From Paraburkholderia eburnea (lineage in GTDB: Bacteria > Pseudomonadota > Gammaproteobacteria > Burkholderiales > Burkholderiaceae), in NCBI RefSeq assembly GCF_002917095.1, contig NZ_PQGA01000022.1:16425-80424 (forward strand): 64,000 nucleotides of DNA, given 5' to 3'. This document shows positions 8,465-19,010 of the stretch, piece after piece. Within the stretch, counting starts at the first letter, position 1. Each line of letters opens with the position of its first letter. The position numbers and the translations under genes were made by a program. The notes beneath the pieces are model-generated. The model searched no databases, was not told the DNA's origin, and was given only the letters and a program-made list of their open reading frames with translations.

Positions 8465-9388
8465 ATGCCCGTGAACATCGCTCTCACCGCCGCCCCCGAA
8501 CGCCGTCTGCGCCTGCCGACCCAATGGCTCGTGGCCGCGGCGTTTCTCGCCCCTGCCGTGCTGCTGCTTGCCGTGTTCCTGCTTTATCCGCTCGTCTCCA
8601 GCTTGCGGCTGTCGCTGCTCGACTGGAACGGACTGGGCAGCAACGCGCGCTTCGTCGGGCTCGCCAACTGGACCAGGCTCGCCCACGACGCCGTGTTCTG
8701 GCAATCGCTCGCCAACAACGCGATCCTGGCCGCCGCGTCGGTTGTCGTCGAACTGCCGGTCGCGCTCGCGCTGGCCGTGTTGCTCAATAAAGCGGGGCGT
8801 GGCTCGCGCGTGCTCAAGATCCTGTATTTCCTGCCACTGCTGATGTCGAGCGTCGCCATCGGCGTGCTGTTCAAGAATATCTACGATCCGAATTTCGGCC
8901 CGCTCAACGCAGCGCTCCATGCCATCGGGCTCGACGGTCTCGCGAAGGACTGGATCGGCGATCCGCATTTTTCGCTGGGCTCGACCATCGCCGTGATCTG
9001 CTGGCAGAACACGCCGTTCTACATGATCCTGTTTCTCGCCGGGCTGTCCTCGCTGCCCGCCGAGATCGTCGAAGCCGCCCGGCTGGATGGCGCCTCGGAA
9101 TGGACCACGTTCTGGCGCATCAAGCTGCCGCATCTGCAGGGCACCCTGCGCACCGCCGTGCTGCTGTCGATCCTCGGTTCGCTGCGCTATTTCGACCTTA
9201 TCTACGTGATGACCGGCGGCGGCCCTGAAGGCGCATCCGAACTGATGGCCACTTATATGTACCGCACCGTGTTCAGTTCGTTCCAGATGGGTTATGGCAG
9301 CACCATCGGCTCGGCGATGTTCCTCATCGTGTGCGCCGTAGCCGCTGTGTCGCTGCGCTTCACGCGCCGTTACGCCGACGAGGTCTGA
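8465..9388 (+). CDS. ABC sugar transporter permease, MalF type
   Basis: A 307-residue inner-membrane permease with about six membrane segments, starting LVAAAFLAPAVLLLAVFLLYPLVSSL. The cytoplasmic EAA loop that docks on the ATPase reads EIVEAARLDGASEWTTFWRIKLPHLQGTL, the classical form in sugar permeases. It pairs with the second permease, whose start is 4 bases after this stop. The 90-base gap from the binding-protein gene has no gene in it and may help set the higher expression of the binding protein. Confidence 0.93.
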   Translation: MPVNIALTAAPERRLRLPTQWLVAAAFLAPAVLLLAVFLLYPLVSSLRLSLLDWNGLGSNARFVGLANWTRLAHDAVFWQSLANNAILAAASVVVELPVALALAVLLNKAGRGSRVLKILYFLPLLMSSVAIGVLFKNIYDPNFGPLNAALHAIGLDGLAKDWIGDPHFSLGSTIAVICWQNTPFYMILFLAGLSSLPAEIVEAARLDGASEWTTFWRIKLPHLQGTLRTAVLLSILGSLRYFDLIYVMTGGGPEGASELMATYMYRTVFSSFQMGYGSTIGSAMFLIVCAVAAVSLRFTRRYADEV

Positions 9389-9391
9389 ACG

Positions 9392-10234
9392 ATGCGCACG
9401 CAACCTTTCAACCGAATTCGCAACATCCGCGTGGGCGTGCCGCTGCTCGCGCTGGTCTGGCTCGCCGTCACGACATTGCCGTTCCTGTTCGTGGTGGCGA
9501 CGAGCCTGAAGACCCAGGACGAGACGTTTTCCTCGCCGGTGTGGGCGCTGCCCGCGCATCTGTATTTCGGCAATTACGCCGCTGTGCTCGAAGGCCCGTA
9601 TTTCACGTACTTTCGCAACAGCGTATTCGTAGTGGGCGTGTCGGTCGTGCTGATCGTGATCGTGAGCGCGATGGCGGCCTATGCATTCGCACGCATGCGT
9701 TTCGCGCTCAACAGGCCGCTGTTCGGCCTGATCGTCGCGGGCATGATCGTGCCGCTGCATGCCACACTCGTTCCGATCTATCTGCTCACGCGCAATCTGG
9801 GCCTCTACGACACGCCGTTCGCACTGATCGGCCCGTACGTCGCGCTGAGTTTGCCGGTCTCGATCTTTATCCTCACCGGCTTCATGCGGCAGATTCCGCG
9901 CGAACTCGAAGAAGCCGCACAGCTCGACGGTTGCGGCCCGTTCGGTATTTTCTGGCGGGTATTCTTTCCGCTTTCGGGGCCGGGACTCGCCACCGTGGCG
10001 ATCTATAACGGCATTGGCCTGTGGAACGAATTCATCTTTGCCTACATGCTCACCTCGACCTCGGAGCACCGCACGCTGCCGCTCGCGGTCTGGGATTTTC
10101 AGGGGCAATACTCGTCGAACGTGCCCGCGATGCTGGCCGTCGTCACGCTCACTTCACTGCCGCTGATCGTCGCCTATGCGTTCGGTCAGGAGCGTGTGAT
10201 CAAGGGAATGATGGCGGGCTCGCTAAAGGGCTGA
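9392..10234 (+). CDS. ABC sugar transporter permease, MalG type
   Basis: The second permease, 280 residues, with six predicted membrane segments and the EAA loop RELEEAAQLDGCGPFGIFWRVFFPLSGPGL. The sequences GMIVPLHATLVPIYLL and the final ERVIKGMMAGSLKG are typical of the carbohydrate uptake transporter 1 family. It begins 4 bases after the first permease and is translated with it. It forms the membrane channel with the preceding permease, energised by the ATPase at 10288. Confidence 0.93.
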   Translation: MRTQPFNRIRNIRVGVPLLALVWLAVTTLPFLFVVATSLKTQDETFSSPVWALPAHLYFGNYAAVLEGPYFTYFRNSVFVVGVSVVLIVIVSAMAAYAFARMRFALNRPLFGLIVAGMIVPLHATLVPIYLLTRNLGLYDTPFALIGPYVALSLPVSIFILTGFMRQIPRELEEAAQLDGCGPFGIFWRVFFPLSGPGLATVAIYNGIGLWNEFIFAYMLTSTSEHRTLPLAVWDFQGQYSSNVPAMLAVVTLTSLPLIVAYAFGQERVIKGMMAGSLKG

Positions 10235-10287
10235 AGGGCTGACGCGCTCAATCGCAGGCCAACGCAAACGAAAGAGAATCACGACAC

Positions 10288-11418
10288 ATGGCAAGCATCA
10301 CGCTCAACAACGTGCAGAAGGCCTACACGAACGGCCACGCGGTAATCCGCAACGCGCAGCTCGAAGTCGGCAAGAATGAGTTCTGCGTTTTTCTTGGGCC
10401 GTCCGGTTGCGGCAAGTCCACGCTGCTGCGGATGATCGCCGGTCTCGAATCGATCAGCGAAGGCGAGCTGCGTATCGACGGCCAGCGCATGAACGAAGTC
10501 GCGCCCGCGCAGCGCCGTGTGGCGATGGTGTTCCAGAACTATGCGCTCTATCCGCATATGAGCGTGTACGAGAACATGGCATTCGGGCTGCGCCAGGCGA
10601 AGATCGACCGGGCCGTGATCGATACGAAGGTGCGCCGCGCTGCCGCGGCGCTGCAACTCGACGCCTTGCTGGAACGCCGTCCCGCCGCGCTCTCGGGCGG
10701 CCAACGGCAGCGCGTGGCGATCGGCCGGGCCATCGTGCGCGAGCCGGGGGTGTTTCTGTTCGACGAGCCGCTGTCGAATCTCGATGCTTCGCTGCGGGTG
10801 CAGACACGCACGGAAATCGCCCGGCTGCATCGCGAGTTCCGCGAGGCCAGCGTGGTCTATGTGACGCACGATCAGGTCGAGGCGATGGCGCTCGCGGATC
10901 GCATCGTCCTGTTGCAGGCGGGCGAGGACATGGAGCGTCACGGCAGCATCGCTCAGGCGGGCGCGCCGCTGGAGCTTTATCACCATCCGAAGAGCCGCTT
11001 CGTGGCCGGTTTCATCGGCTCGCCGAAAATGAACTTCTTCGCGGGCACGGTGGCGCGTGCCGACGAGGGCGGCGTGGAGATCGTGCTTGAGAGCGGCGAG
11101 CGGCTACGCGCGCGCGTCGAGCCGGGACATGCGCGCGAAGGGATGAAGGTGACGCTGGGCATTCGCCCCGAGCATCTGCGTATCGCAGCGGACACGCGCA
11201 CCGAACAGAAGCTTGCCTGCCGCGTGCGGCTTGTCGAGCGCATGGGCGAGCATTGCTACGTCCATCTTGCACAGGCCCATGCGGGATCGGGCACGCTGAT
11301 CGCCAAGCTGCCGGGCGACAGCCCGCTTGCCATCGACGAGACCGTGCAGATCGCGTTACCTGCCGAGTCCTGTCATCTATTCGACGATCGCGACATCGCG
11401 TTTCGTCGCCTGAGCTAA
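10288..11418 (+). CDS. ABC sugar transporter ATPase (UgpC/MsmK/MalK type)
   Basis: A 376-residue ATPase. The Walker A motif is GPSGCGKST, the Q-loop lies in MVFQNYALYPHM, the signature is LSGGQRQRVAIGRAIV, and Walker B is VFLFDEPLSNLDA, followed by the switch histidine in VTHDQVEAMALADR. The C-terminal third (from about residue 240) is a TOBE-type regulatory domain with GIRPEHLRI, as in MalK-like subunits shared by sugar importers. ATG 10288 follows GAAAGAGAATCACGAC. It completes the importer of the cluster. Confidence 0.94.
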   Translation: MASITLNNVQKAYTNGHAVIRNAQLEVGKNEFCVFLGPSGCGKSTLLRMIAGLESISEGELRIDGQRMNEVAPAQRRVAMVFQNYALYPHMSVYENMAFGLRQAKIDRAVIDTKVRRAAAALQLDALLERRPAALSGGQRQRVAIGRAIVREPGVFLFDEPLSNLDASLRVQTRTEIARLHREFREASVVYVTHDQVEAMALADRIVLLQAGEDMERHGSIAQAGAPLELYHHPKSRFVAGFIGSPKMNFFAGTVARADEGGVEIVLESGERLRARVEPGHAREGMKVTLGIRPEHLRIAADTRTEQKLACRVRLVERMGEHCYVHLAQAHAGSGTLIAKLPGDSPLAIDETVQIALPAESCHLFDDRDIAFRRLS

Positions 11419-11498
11419 GACGCTCACGGCCGGCGCGGCGCCGCGAGCGCCGTGCTGTGCCTATCGATAAGTCATGCTAATTTAATTGGAGTGCTTTG

Positions 11499-13901
11499 AT
11501 GTCGCTCGATCACCATAGCGAGGTTCCGCTCTATCGCCGTGCCGATGCCAGCGTCACGGCACGCGTCGACGATCTGCTTGCCCGCATGACGCTGGACGAG
11601 AAAATCGCCCAGTTGCACGCCGTCTGGCTCAAGCTGCGCGCGGACGGCCAGCACGCGTGGCGCACTGAGGACTTCGCGCAGCGCGATACGGGTGTGCCGC
11701 TCGACACGCTCTTGCGCCATGGGCTCGGCCAGGTCACGCGGCCGCTCGGCACGCATACGGTGGACCCGAAGGCGGGCGTCGAGGCGTTCAACGCCTTGCA
11801 GCGCCAGATGGTGGAGGGCACGCGCCTGGGCATTCCGGTGATGGCGCACGAAGAATGTCTGGTCGGCCTGATGACGAAGGACGCTACGCTGTTTCCCTCG
11901 TCGCTGAACTACGCGGCGACCTGGAATCCCGGGCTCGTGCAGCGTGTGGGCGCGACGATCGGCGAGCAGGCGCGCTCGATCGGCTGTCATCAGGGCCTCG
12001 CGCCCGTGCTCGACGTCTCGCGCGATCCGCGCTGGGGCCGCACCGAAGAAACCTTCGGCGAAGATCCGTATCTGGTTGGCGTGCTGGCCTGCCATTACGT
12101 GCAGGGGCTGCAAGGCGAGCGGCGTGACGTGCTCGCCACGCTCAAGCACTTCGTCGCGCACTCGGCAAGCGAGGGCGCGCGCAATCACGCGCCGGTGCAC
12201 GTTGGGCCGCGCGAGCTTAACGACACGTTCATGCTGCCGTTCGAGATGGCGGTCAAGCTCGCCAACGCCGGCTCGGTGATGCCCGCGTATCACGACATCG
12301 ACGGCGTGCCCTGCCATGCGAACCGCGAACTGCTGCAAGGCGTGCTGCGCGAGAAGTGGGGCTTCGACGGTCTGATCGTGGCCGACTATGCCGGCGTGAA
12401 TCTGCTCTACACCCACCACGGCACCGCGCACGATGCGGTCGAAGCCGCCGCGCAAACCTTCAACGCGGGCCTCGATATCGAACTGCCGGGCCACGAGTGC
12501 GCCCTGCATCTGAAAGAAGCGCTCGCGCGCGGCATCATTGACGAGCGCACGATCGATGCGGCGGTACGGCGCGTGCTGCGCGTGAAGTTCGAGATCGGCT
12601 TATTCGAGGCGCCGTATGCAGATCCACAGCGCGTGAACCTGCGCAGCGAGGCCGCAAGCGCTGTAGCCTATGACGTCGCGCTGCAATCGGCCGTGCTGCT
12701 GAAAAACGACGGCGTGCTGCCGCTCAGGAACGATGGCGTGCAGCACATAGCCGTGATCGGCCCGACCGCCGACGATCCGCTTGCGCTGCTCGCGGGCTAC
12801 AGCTTCCCGGTGCACCTCATCAACAGCGGCGAGACCATCCCGTCTTCGATGACCACGCCTTTGCAGGCCTTGCGTGCATCGCTGGGAGCGTCGAGGGTCA
12901 GCTACGCACGCGGCTGCGCGATCATCGAGGAGCGTGGCGCGGGCGCGCCGGTTTTTCCCGGTGACGTAGCGATGACGATGCGCGACGTGGACGCGCATGA
13001 CGCATTGCTAAGCACGGATACTTCGCAGATCGAAGCTGCCGTCGCGGCGGCGCGGGCAGCGGATGTGGCAATCGTCTTCGTCGGCGATCTGGCGGGCCTG
13101 TTCCAGTCGGGCACGGTGGGCGAAGGCTCGGATACGGACAGCCTGACGCTGCCGGGCCTGCAGCAGACGCTGCTCGACGCGGTGCTCGCGACGGGCACCC
13201 CCACAGTGGTCGTCATGACGGGCGGACGCCCCTACACGCTTGGCGCTCAGGATGCACGCGTGGCCGCGCTCGTGATGGCGTTCGCGCCCGGCGAGCAGGG
13301 CGGCGAAGCGCTGGCCGCGCTTCTCACTGGCCGCGAAAATTTCAGCGGGCGGTTGCCGCTTTCGGTGCCCACCAGCGCGGGCGCCGTGCCTTACGTTTAT
13401 AACCACCGCCTCAAGAGTGCGGGTACGCCGGTGGCGTGGCACTTCGGCTCGCGTTATCCGTTCGGGTTTGGCCTGGGTTACACGACGTTCGCATACGAAT
13501 CGCTTGAACTGGCCGTCGATACCGCGTCTATCGAGGACGGCAGCTTCGATTTCACGTTCACGCTGAAGAATAGCGGCGCGCGCGAGGGCACCGAAGTCGT
13601 GCAGATCTACGTGCGCGACCGCATTGCCTCCACCTCGCGGCCGGTGCGCGAACTAAAAGCGTTCGCGCGCGTGAGCGTGGCGGCACTGGCGCAGGCGCGC
13701 GTACGCGTGCGACTGCCCGTGGACATGCTCAATTTCACGGACGCGCGCGGCGAACGGATCGTCGAGCCCGGAGAATTCGATCTCATGATCGGCAGTTCGA
13801 GCCGCGATCTGCCTCTGCATGCCACGCTCACGGTCACAGGCCCCGCCACGCGAACCTTGCCGCGCATGTGGCGCATGGTCAGTGACGTGTCGGTGGAGTA
13901 A
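11499..13901 (+). CDS. Family 3 glycoside hydrolase (beta-glucosidase or beta-xylosidase)
   Basis: An 800-residue cytoplasmic enzyme without signal peptide. The N-terminal barrel contains LAPVLDVSRDPRWGRTEETFGEDPYLVG and the lysine-histidine pair of TLKHFVAHSASEGARNHAP. The predicted nucleophile is the aspartate of GLIVADYAGVN. A second alpha/beta domain (VAIVFVGDLAGL, VVVMTGGRPYTL) and a C-terminal fibronectin-III-like domain (FTFTLKNSGAREGTEVVQIYVRD) complete the usual three-domain GH3 layout. ATG 11499 follows TTGGAGTGCT; an in-frame TTG lies just before it. Being last in the importer cluster, it probably hydrolyses the imported oligosaccharide. Glucosidase and xylosidase cannot be told apart here. 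Confidence 0.92.
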   Translation: MSLDHHSEVPLYRRADASVTARVDDLLARMTLDEKIAQLHAVWLKLRADGQHAWRTEDFAQRDTGVPLDTLLRHGLGQVTRPLGTHTVDPKAGVEAFNALQRQMVEGTRLGIPVMAHEECLVGLMTKDATLFPSSLNYAATWNPGLVQRVGATIGEQARSIGCHQGLAPVLDVSRDPRWGRTEETFGEDPYLVGVLACHYVQGLQGERRDVLATLKHFVAHSASEGARNHAPVHVGPRELNDTFMLPFEMAVKLANAGSVMPAYHDIDGVPCHANRELLQGVLREKWGFDGLIVADYAGVNLLYTHHGTAHDAVEAAAQTFNAGLDIELPGHECALHLKEALARGIIDERTIDAAVRRVLRVKFEIGLFEAPYADPQRVNLRSEAASAVAYDVALQSAVLLKNDGVLPLRNDGVQHIAVIGPTADDPLALLAGYSFPVHLINSGETIPSSMTTPLQALRASLGASRVSYARGCAIIEERGAGAPVFPGDVAMTMRDVDAHDALLSTDTSQIEAAVAAARAADVAIVFVGDLAGLFQSGTVGEGSDTDSLTLPGLQQTLLDAVLATGTPTVVVMTGGRPYTLGAQDARVAALVMAFAPGEQGGEALAALLTGRENFSGRLPLSVPTSAGAVPYVYNHRLKSAGTPVAWHFGSRYPFGFGLGYTTFAYESLELAVDTASIEDGSFDFTFTLKNSGAREGTEVVQIYVRDRIASTSRPVRELKAFARVSVAALAQARVRVRLPVDMLNFTDARGERIVEPGEFDLMIGSSSRDLPLHATLTVTGPATRTLPRMWRMVSDVSVE

Positions 13902-14036
13902 GAGGCGCAACGACTCGCTGCACTGCTGCACTGCAAGCGAGGGGCGCGCGCACGCAGTCATCGTTCGATCACCGTGGCGGTGCATAATGAAGCTCCTGCC
14001 GATCGCAGTCGATGGCCAGCCGCCCAGGAGCCCGCC

Positions 14037-17000
14037 ATGCAAGCGAGGAACGAGGAATTCGTCGCCCATCTGCTCGCCGATCTCGTGGAATTCGCGCGTG
14101 CGCGTCTGCCCGAGCCGACCTTCCGGATCGTCGAGCCTTTCCTGCGTCACTATTACGATTTCGTCGATGCCGAGGATCTGCGCAGCCGCGCCATCGCCGA
14201 TCTCTATGGCGCCGCGATGGCGCACTGGCAGACCGCGCAGCGCTTCGTGCCCGGCATGGAACGCATGCGGGTCTATAACCCCATCCTCGAACAGCACGGC
14301 TGGCATTCGGATCACACCGTCATCGAAATCGTCAACGACGACATGCCGTTCCTAGTCGATTCGGTGTCGATGGCCGTCAACAAGCTCGGGCTCGCGCTGC
14401 ATTCGGCGATGCATCCGGTGTTTCGCATCTGGCGCGCTCAGGACGGCGTCATCACCCGCGTGGACGTGGGTGGTGCGGGCGCCGACGACGGCCAGTCGCA
14501 ACTAGCTTCGTTCATCCACTTCGAAGTCGATCGATGTGGCGATGCAGCAAAGCTCGACGAACTGCGCCACGATATCGCCCGCGTGCTAGGCGACGTGCGC
14601 GCCTCGGTCGAGGACTGGCCGAAGATCGTGGGCGTCGCGCGCGAAACCATCAAGACCATGAAAGCGCGCGAGAGCAGCGCGGAAGAGATCGAATCGCGCG
14701 CCTTCCTCGAATGGATGGTGGCCGATCATTTCACCTTCCTCGGCCAACGCGACTATGCGCTGGTCGAGCATGAAGGCGGCTTCGGCCTGCGCGGCGTGGA
14801 AGGCTCGGGACTGGGCATTCTGCGCGAATCGCTGCGCGCGCCCGGCGTGGCCGATGTCACGCCGCTGCCGCCCGCGGCCCGCGAAATCATCGCGGGCGCA
14901 TGGCCCATCTTTCTGACCAAAGCGAATTCGCGCGCGACCGTGCATCGCCCCGGTTATCTCGACTATGTGGGCATCAAGCTCGTCGGAGCGGACGGCAAGG
15001 TGTGCGGCGAGCGCCGCTTCGTGGGACTTTACACCTCGACGGTCTATATGGACTCGATCAGCGAGATTCCGATCGTGCGCCGCAAATGCGCGAACATCGT
15101 GCAGCGCGCGGGTTTTCTGCCGAAGGGCCATCTGGGTAAATCGCTCGTGACCGTGCTGGAAACCTGGCCGCGCGACGAGTTGTTTCAGGCGAGCGAAGAC
15201 GAACTCTACGATATCGCGCTGGGCGTGCTGCGATTGCAGGAACATCAGCGCACGCGCCTGTTCGTGCGGCGCGACCGCTTCGGGCGCTTTGTTTCCTGCC
15301 TCGTGTACGTGGCGCGCGACAAGTACAACACGGATCTGCGCCGCAAGATCGCCCAGTTGTTGAGCGCGGCCTTCAACGGCGAATCGGTGGAATTCACGCC
15401 GCTGCTTTCCGAATCGACGCTCGCACGGATTCATTTCGTCGTCCATATCAAATCGGGAGGGATGCCCGAGGTCGATACGCGTGAACTGGAAGCGCGGCTC
15501 GTGCAGGTCACGCGCCGCTGGCAGGACGATCTCGCCGACGCGCTGCTCGACGCTTTCGGCGAAGAACAGGGCACGCGCCTGCTGCACCGTTACGCCGATT
15601 CATTCCCGGCCGGTTATCGCGACGACTACCCGGCGCGCACGGCGGTGCGCGATATCGAACTGATCGAGCGCGTGCAGGGCACGCGTCGCATTGCCATGAA
15701 TCTGTACCGGCCCATCGAGGCCGGGCCGCGCGCGTTCCGCTTCAAGGTCTATTGCGCGGGCGACGCCATCGCACTCTCGCGCAGCCTGCCGATGCTGGAA
15801 CATCTGGGTGTGCGCGTGGATGAAGAGCGCCCCTACGTGATACTTGTGCCAGGCTGCCAGCCCGCGTGGGTGCACGATTTTGGACTCGAACTCGCCGACG
15901 ACGCCGAATTCGACATCGAACGCGTCAAGGACCTGTTTGAAGATGCCTTCGAAGCGGTCTGGACCGCGCGCATCGAGAACGACGATTTCAACCGCCTCGT
16001 GCTGCGCGCGTATCTGGGCGCGCGCGAAGTCACGATCCTGCGCGCCTATGCAAAGTATTTGCGCCAGGTGGGCTCCACTTTCAGCGATGCCTATATCGAG
16101 CGCGCGCTCACCGGCAATCCGGCCATCGCGCGGCAACTGGTCGAGCTTTTCCTGATTCGATTCGATCCGCGCTCGGGCGACGGCACCGTTGTGACGGACG
16201 CACGCACGGCGCGTATGGATCTGGCGCTCAAGGCCATCGAGGCCGCGCTCGACCAGGTGCCCAATCTCGACGAGGACCGCATCCTGCGCCAGTTCCTCGG
16301 CGTCATCAAGGCCACGCAGCGCACCAACTATTTCCGCCGTGATGCCGACGGCGCGCCGCTGCCCGCGCTCTCGTTCAAGTTCGATCCGTCGAAGGTGCCT
16401 GGCCTGCCCGAACCCAAGCCGATGTTCGAGATCTGGGTCTATTCGCCGCGTGTGGAAGGCGTGCATCTGCGCGGCGGGCGCGTCGCGCGCGGCGGTCTGC
16501 GCTGGTCCGACCGGCGCGAGGACTTCCGCACCGAAGTGCTCGGCCTCATGAAAGCGCAGATGGTGAAGAACGTCGTGATCGTGCCGGTGGGATCGAAGGG
16601 CGGTTTCGTCGTGAAGAATCCTCCGCCGATCACGGATCGCGAGGCGTGGATGCGCGAAGGCATCGCGTGCTACCAGACCTTCCTGCGCGGCCTGCTCGAC
16701 CTCACCGACAATCTCGAAGGCAACGTGATTGTGCCGCCGCCCGACGTCGTGCGCCACGATCCCGACGACCCCTATCTGGTGGTCGCGGCGGACAAGGGTA
16801 CGGCCACCTTCTCCGACTACGCGAACGCGATTTCGCAGGAGTACGGTTTCTGGCTCGACGATGCGTTCGCCTCGGGCGGCTCGGTCGGCTACGACCACAA
16901 GAAAATGGCGATCACGGCGCGCGGCGCGTGGGAGTCGGTCAAGCGTCACTTCCGCGAAATGGGCGTGGACACCCAGGCGAGCGATTTCACCGTGGTGGGC

Positions 17001-18896
17001 GTGGGCGATATGTCGGGCGACGTGTTCGGCAATGGCATGCTGCTTTCGCCGCATATCAAACTGGTGGCGGCGTTCGATCACCGGCACATCTTCCTCGACC
17101 CGAATCCCGATACGGCCGTGAGTTTCGCGGAGCGCAGCCGTCTGTTCGCGCTGGACCGGTCGAGCTGGGCCGACTACGATCCCGCCGCCATCTCGGCGGG
17201 CGGCGGCGTGTTTGCGCGCACCGTCAAGACGATTGCGCTGTCTCCCGCCGTGCAGGCGGTGCTCGGCGTCGAGGCGGTGGCGCTCACGCCCGGCGAGCTG
17301 ATTCGCGCGATTCTGCAGGCTCCCGTCGATCTGCTCTATAACGGCGGCATCGGCACCTATGTGAAGGCAGCGCATGAAACCAACGCGCAGGCAGGCGACC
17401 GCGCGAACGACGCCGTGCGCGTGAATGGTGCGGACCTGCGCTGCAAGGTGGTGGGCGAGGGCGGCAATCTGGGCGTCACGCAGTACGGCCGCATCGAATT
17501 CGCGCAGAAGGGCGGACGCATCAACACGGATGCGATCGATAATTCGGCAGGCGTGGATTGTTCGGATCACGAAGTTAACATCAAGATTCTGCTGGGACTC
17601 GTGGTGGCCGATGGCGAGATGACCACGAAACAGCGCAATACGCTGCTCGCGGAAATGACCGATGAAGTCGGCCTGCTCGTGCTGCGCGACAACTACTACC
17701 AGACGCAGGCGCTCTCGATCGCGGGACGTTACAGCGCCGAACTGCTCGACGCCGAAACGCGGCTGATGCGCTGGCTCGAACGCGTGGGCCGCCTGAACCG
17801 CGTGATCGAATTCCTGCCGACCGACGAACAGGTGGCCGAGCGTCAGGCGGCGAAGCTTGGCCTGACCTCACCCGAGCGCGCCGTGCTGCTCGCCTACAGC
17901 AAGATGTGGCTCTACGACGCGCTGCTCGATTCGGATGTGCCCGAAGATCCGCTGGTCGCGGCGCTGTTGATCGACTATTTTCCGGTTCCGTTGCAGGAGC
18001 GCTTTAGCGCGCCGATGCAGCGCCATCCGCTGCGTCGCGAGATCCTCGCCACGCATTTGACGAATGCGCTCGTGAACCGCGTGGGCTGCGCGTTCGTCCA
18101 CCGGCTCATGGAAGAGACCGACGCGCGCCCCGGCGAGATCGTGCGCGCCTGCATCATGGCGCGCGACGTGTTCGACCTGGACGCCATCTGGCGCGATATC
18201 GACGCGCTCGATAACCGCGTGCCCGACGACGTGCAGGCGAGCATGTTCGTCGATGTCGCGCGGCTGCTCGAACGCTCGGCGCTGTGGTTCCTGCGCCATC
18301 TGCAGGCGGGCGCGGTGGACGGCGTGGGCGTGAACACGCTCATCGCGCGCTGCCGCGACGCGGCGCAGCGGCTCGCGCCGCAATTGCCGACGCTGTTGCC
18401 TGCCGCCGACCTCGAAGTGCTGGCTGCGCGTCAGGCGGCGCGGGTCAACGCGGGCGTGGACAGCGCGTTGTCGGTGCGGGTGGCGAGCGGCGAACTGTCG
18501 GTCGCGCTGCTCGATATCGCCGATGTCGCGGCGGCCTGCGAGCGGCCGCTCGAATGGGTGGCGGCGGTGTATTTCGCGCTGGGCACGCGCCTGAACTACG
18601 GCTGGATCAGCGAACGCGCGGCGGCGCTGCCGACGCCGACGCACTGGGACACGATGGCGCGCGCGGCGGCGCTCGCGGAAATCGGACGCCTCAAGCGCGC
18701 GCTGACGATGAGCGTGCTGGCCGACGCGCCGCCGACAGCGGACGCGCAGGCGCTCGTGGACGAATGGTGCGGACAGCACGAGGCGGCGCTGGAGCGCTAC
18801 GCCCATCTGCTCGCGGAATTGCGCGCGACGAGCGGCGCGAGTCTTTCGGTCCTGCTGGTGATCGTGCGGGCGATGGCGATGCTTGAAAGGCCCTGA
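14037..18896 (+). CDS. NAD-dependent glutamate dehydrogenase, large (about 180 kDa) class
   Basis: A giant enzyme converting glutamate and NAD to 2-oxoglutarate, ammonia and NADH. From ATG 14037 it has 1619 residues, the family's usual size; this start follows CAGGAGCCCGCC. A GTG at 13974 would extend it by 21 residues without clear reason. The central catalytic core is clear: RGGRVARGGLRWSDRREDFRTEVLGLMKAQMVKNVVIVPVGSKGGFVVKNPP, then the nucleotide-binding domain GVGDMSGDVFGNGMLLS and VVGEGGNLGVTQYGRIEFA. Long N- and C-terminal domains (regulatory in family members) flank it. It is a single-gene unit between the glycoside hydrolase and the cupin. Confidence 0.96.
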   Translation: MQARNEEFVAHLLADLVEFARARLPEPTFRIVEPFLRHYYDFVDAEDLRSRAIADLYGAAMAHWQTAQRFVPGMERMRVYNPILEQHGWHSDHTVIEIVNDDMPFLVDSVSMAVNKLGLALHSAMHPVFRIWRAQDGVITRVDVGGAGADDGQSQLASFIHFEVDRCGDAAKLDELRHDIARVLGDVRASVEDWPKIVGVARETIKTMKARESSAEEIESRAFLEWMVADHFTFLGQRDYALVEHEGGFGLRGVEGSGLGILRESLRAPGVADVTPLPPAAREIIAGAWPIFLTKANSRATVHRPGYLDYVGIKLVGADGKVCGERRFVGLYTSTVYMDSISEIPIVRRKCANIVQRAGFLPKGHLGKSLVTVLETWPRDELFQASEDELYDIALGVLRLQEHQRTRLFVRRDRFGRFVSCLVYVARDKYNTDLRRKIAQLLSAAFNGESVEFTPLLSESTLARIHFVVHIKSGGMPEVDTRELEARLVQVTRRWQDDLADALLDAFGEEQGTRLLHRYADSFPAGYRDDYPARTAVRDIELIERVQGTRRIAMNLYRPIEAGPRAFRFKVYCAGDAIALSRSLPMLEHLGVRVDEERPYVILVPGCQPAWVHDFGLELADDAEFDIERVKDLFEDAFEAVWTARIENDDFNRLVLRAYLGAREVTILRAYAKYLRQVGSTFSDAYIERALTGNPAIARQLVELFLIRFDPRSGDGTVVTDARTARMDLALKAIEAALDQVPNLDEDRILRQFLGVIKATQRTNYFRRDADGAPLPALSFKFDPSKVPGLPEPKPMFEIWVYSPRVEGVHLRGGRVARGGLRWSDRREDFRTEVLGLMKAQMVKNVVIVPVGSKGGFVVKNPPPITDREAWMREGIACYQTFLRGLLDLTDNLEGNVIVPPPDVVRHDPDDPYLVVAADKGTATFSDYANAISQEYGFWLDDAFASGGSVGYDHKKMAITARGAWESVKRHFREMGVDTQASDFTVVGVGDMSGDVFGNGMLLSPHIKLVAAFDHRHIFLDPNPDTAVSFAERSRLFALDRSSWADYDPAAISAGGGVFARTVKTIALSPAVQAVLGVEAVALTPGELIRAILQAPVDLLYNGGIGTYVKAAHETNAQAGDRANDAVRVNGADLRCKVVGEGGNLGVTQYGRIEFAQKGGRINTDAIDNSAGVDCSDHEVNIKILLGLVVADGEMTTKQRNTLLAEMTDEVGLLVLRDNYYQTQALSIAGRYSAELLDAETRLMRWLERVGRLNRVIEFLPTDEQVAERQAAKLGLTSPERAVLLAYSKMWLYDALLDSDVPEDPLVAALLIDYFPVPLQERFSAPMQRHPLRREILATHLTNALVNRVGCAFVHRLMEETDARPGEIVRACIMARDVFDLDAIWRDIDALDNRVPDDVQASMFVDVARLLERSALWFLRHLQAGAVDGVGVNTLIARCRDAAQRLAPQLPTLLPAADLEVLAARQAARVNAGVDSALSVRVASGELSVALLDIADVAAACERPLEWVAAVYFALGTRLNYGWISERAAALPTPTHWDTMARAAALAEIGRLKRALTMSVLADAPPTADAQALVDEWCGQHEAALERYAHLLAELRATSGASLSVLLVIVRAMAMLERP

Positions 18897-19010
18897 TGCG
18901 CACGCGGGCAACCCGGCGGGCTGGACGTGTGGCGGAGCGCGGATCGACAATATGCGCCTGATCGCTGCAAAAGCGCAAATTTTCGTCCATCCCGGTTTGC
19001 CACGTTAGCC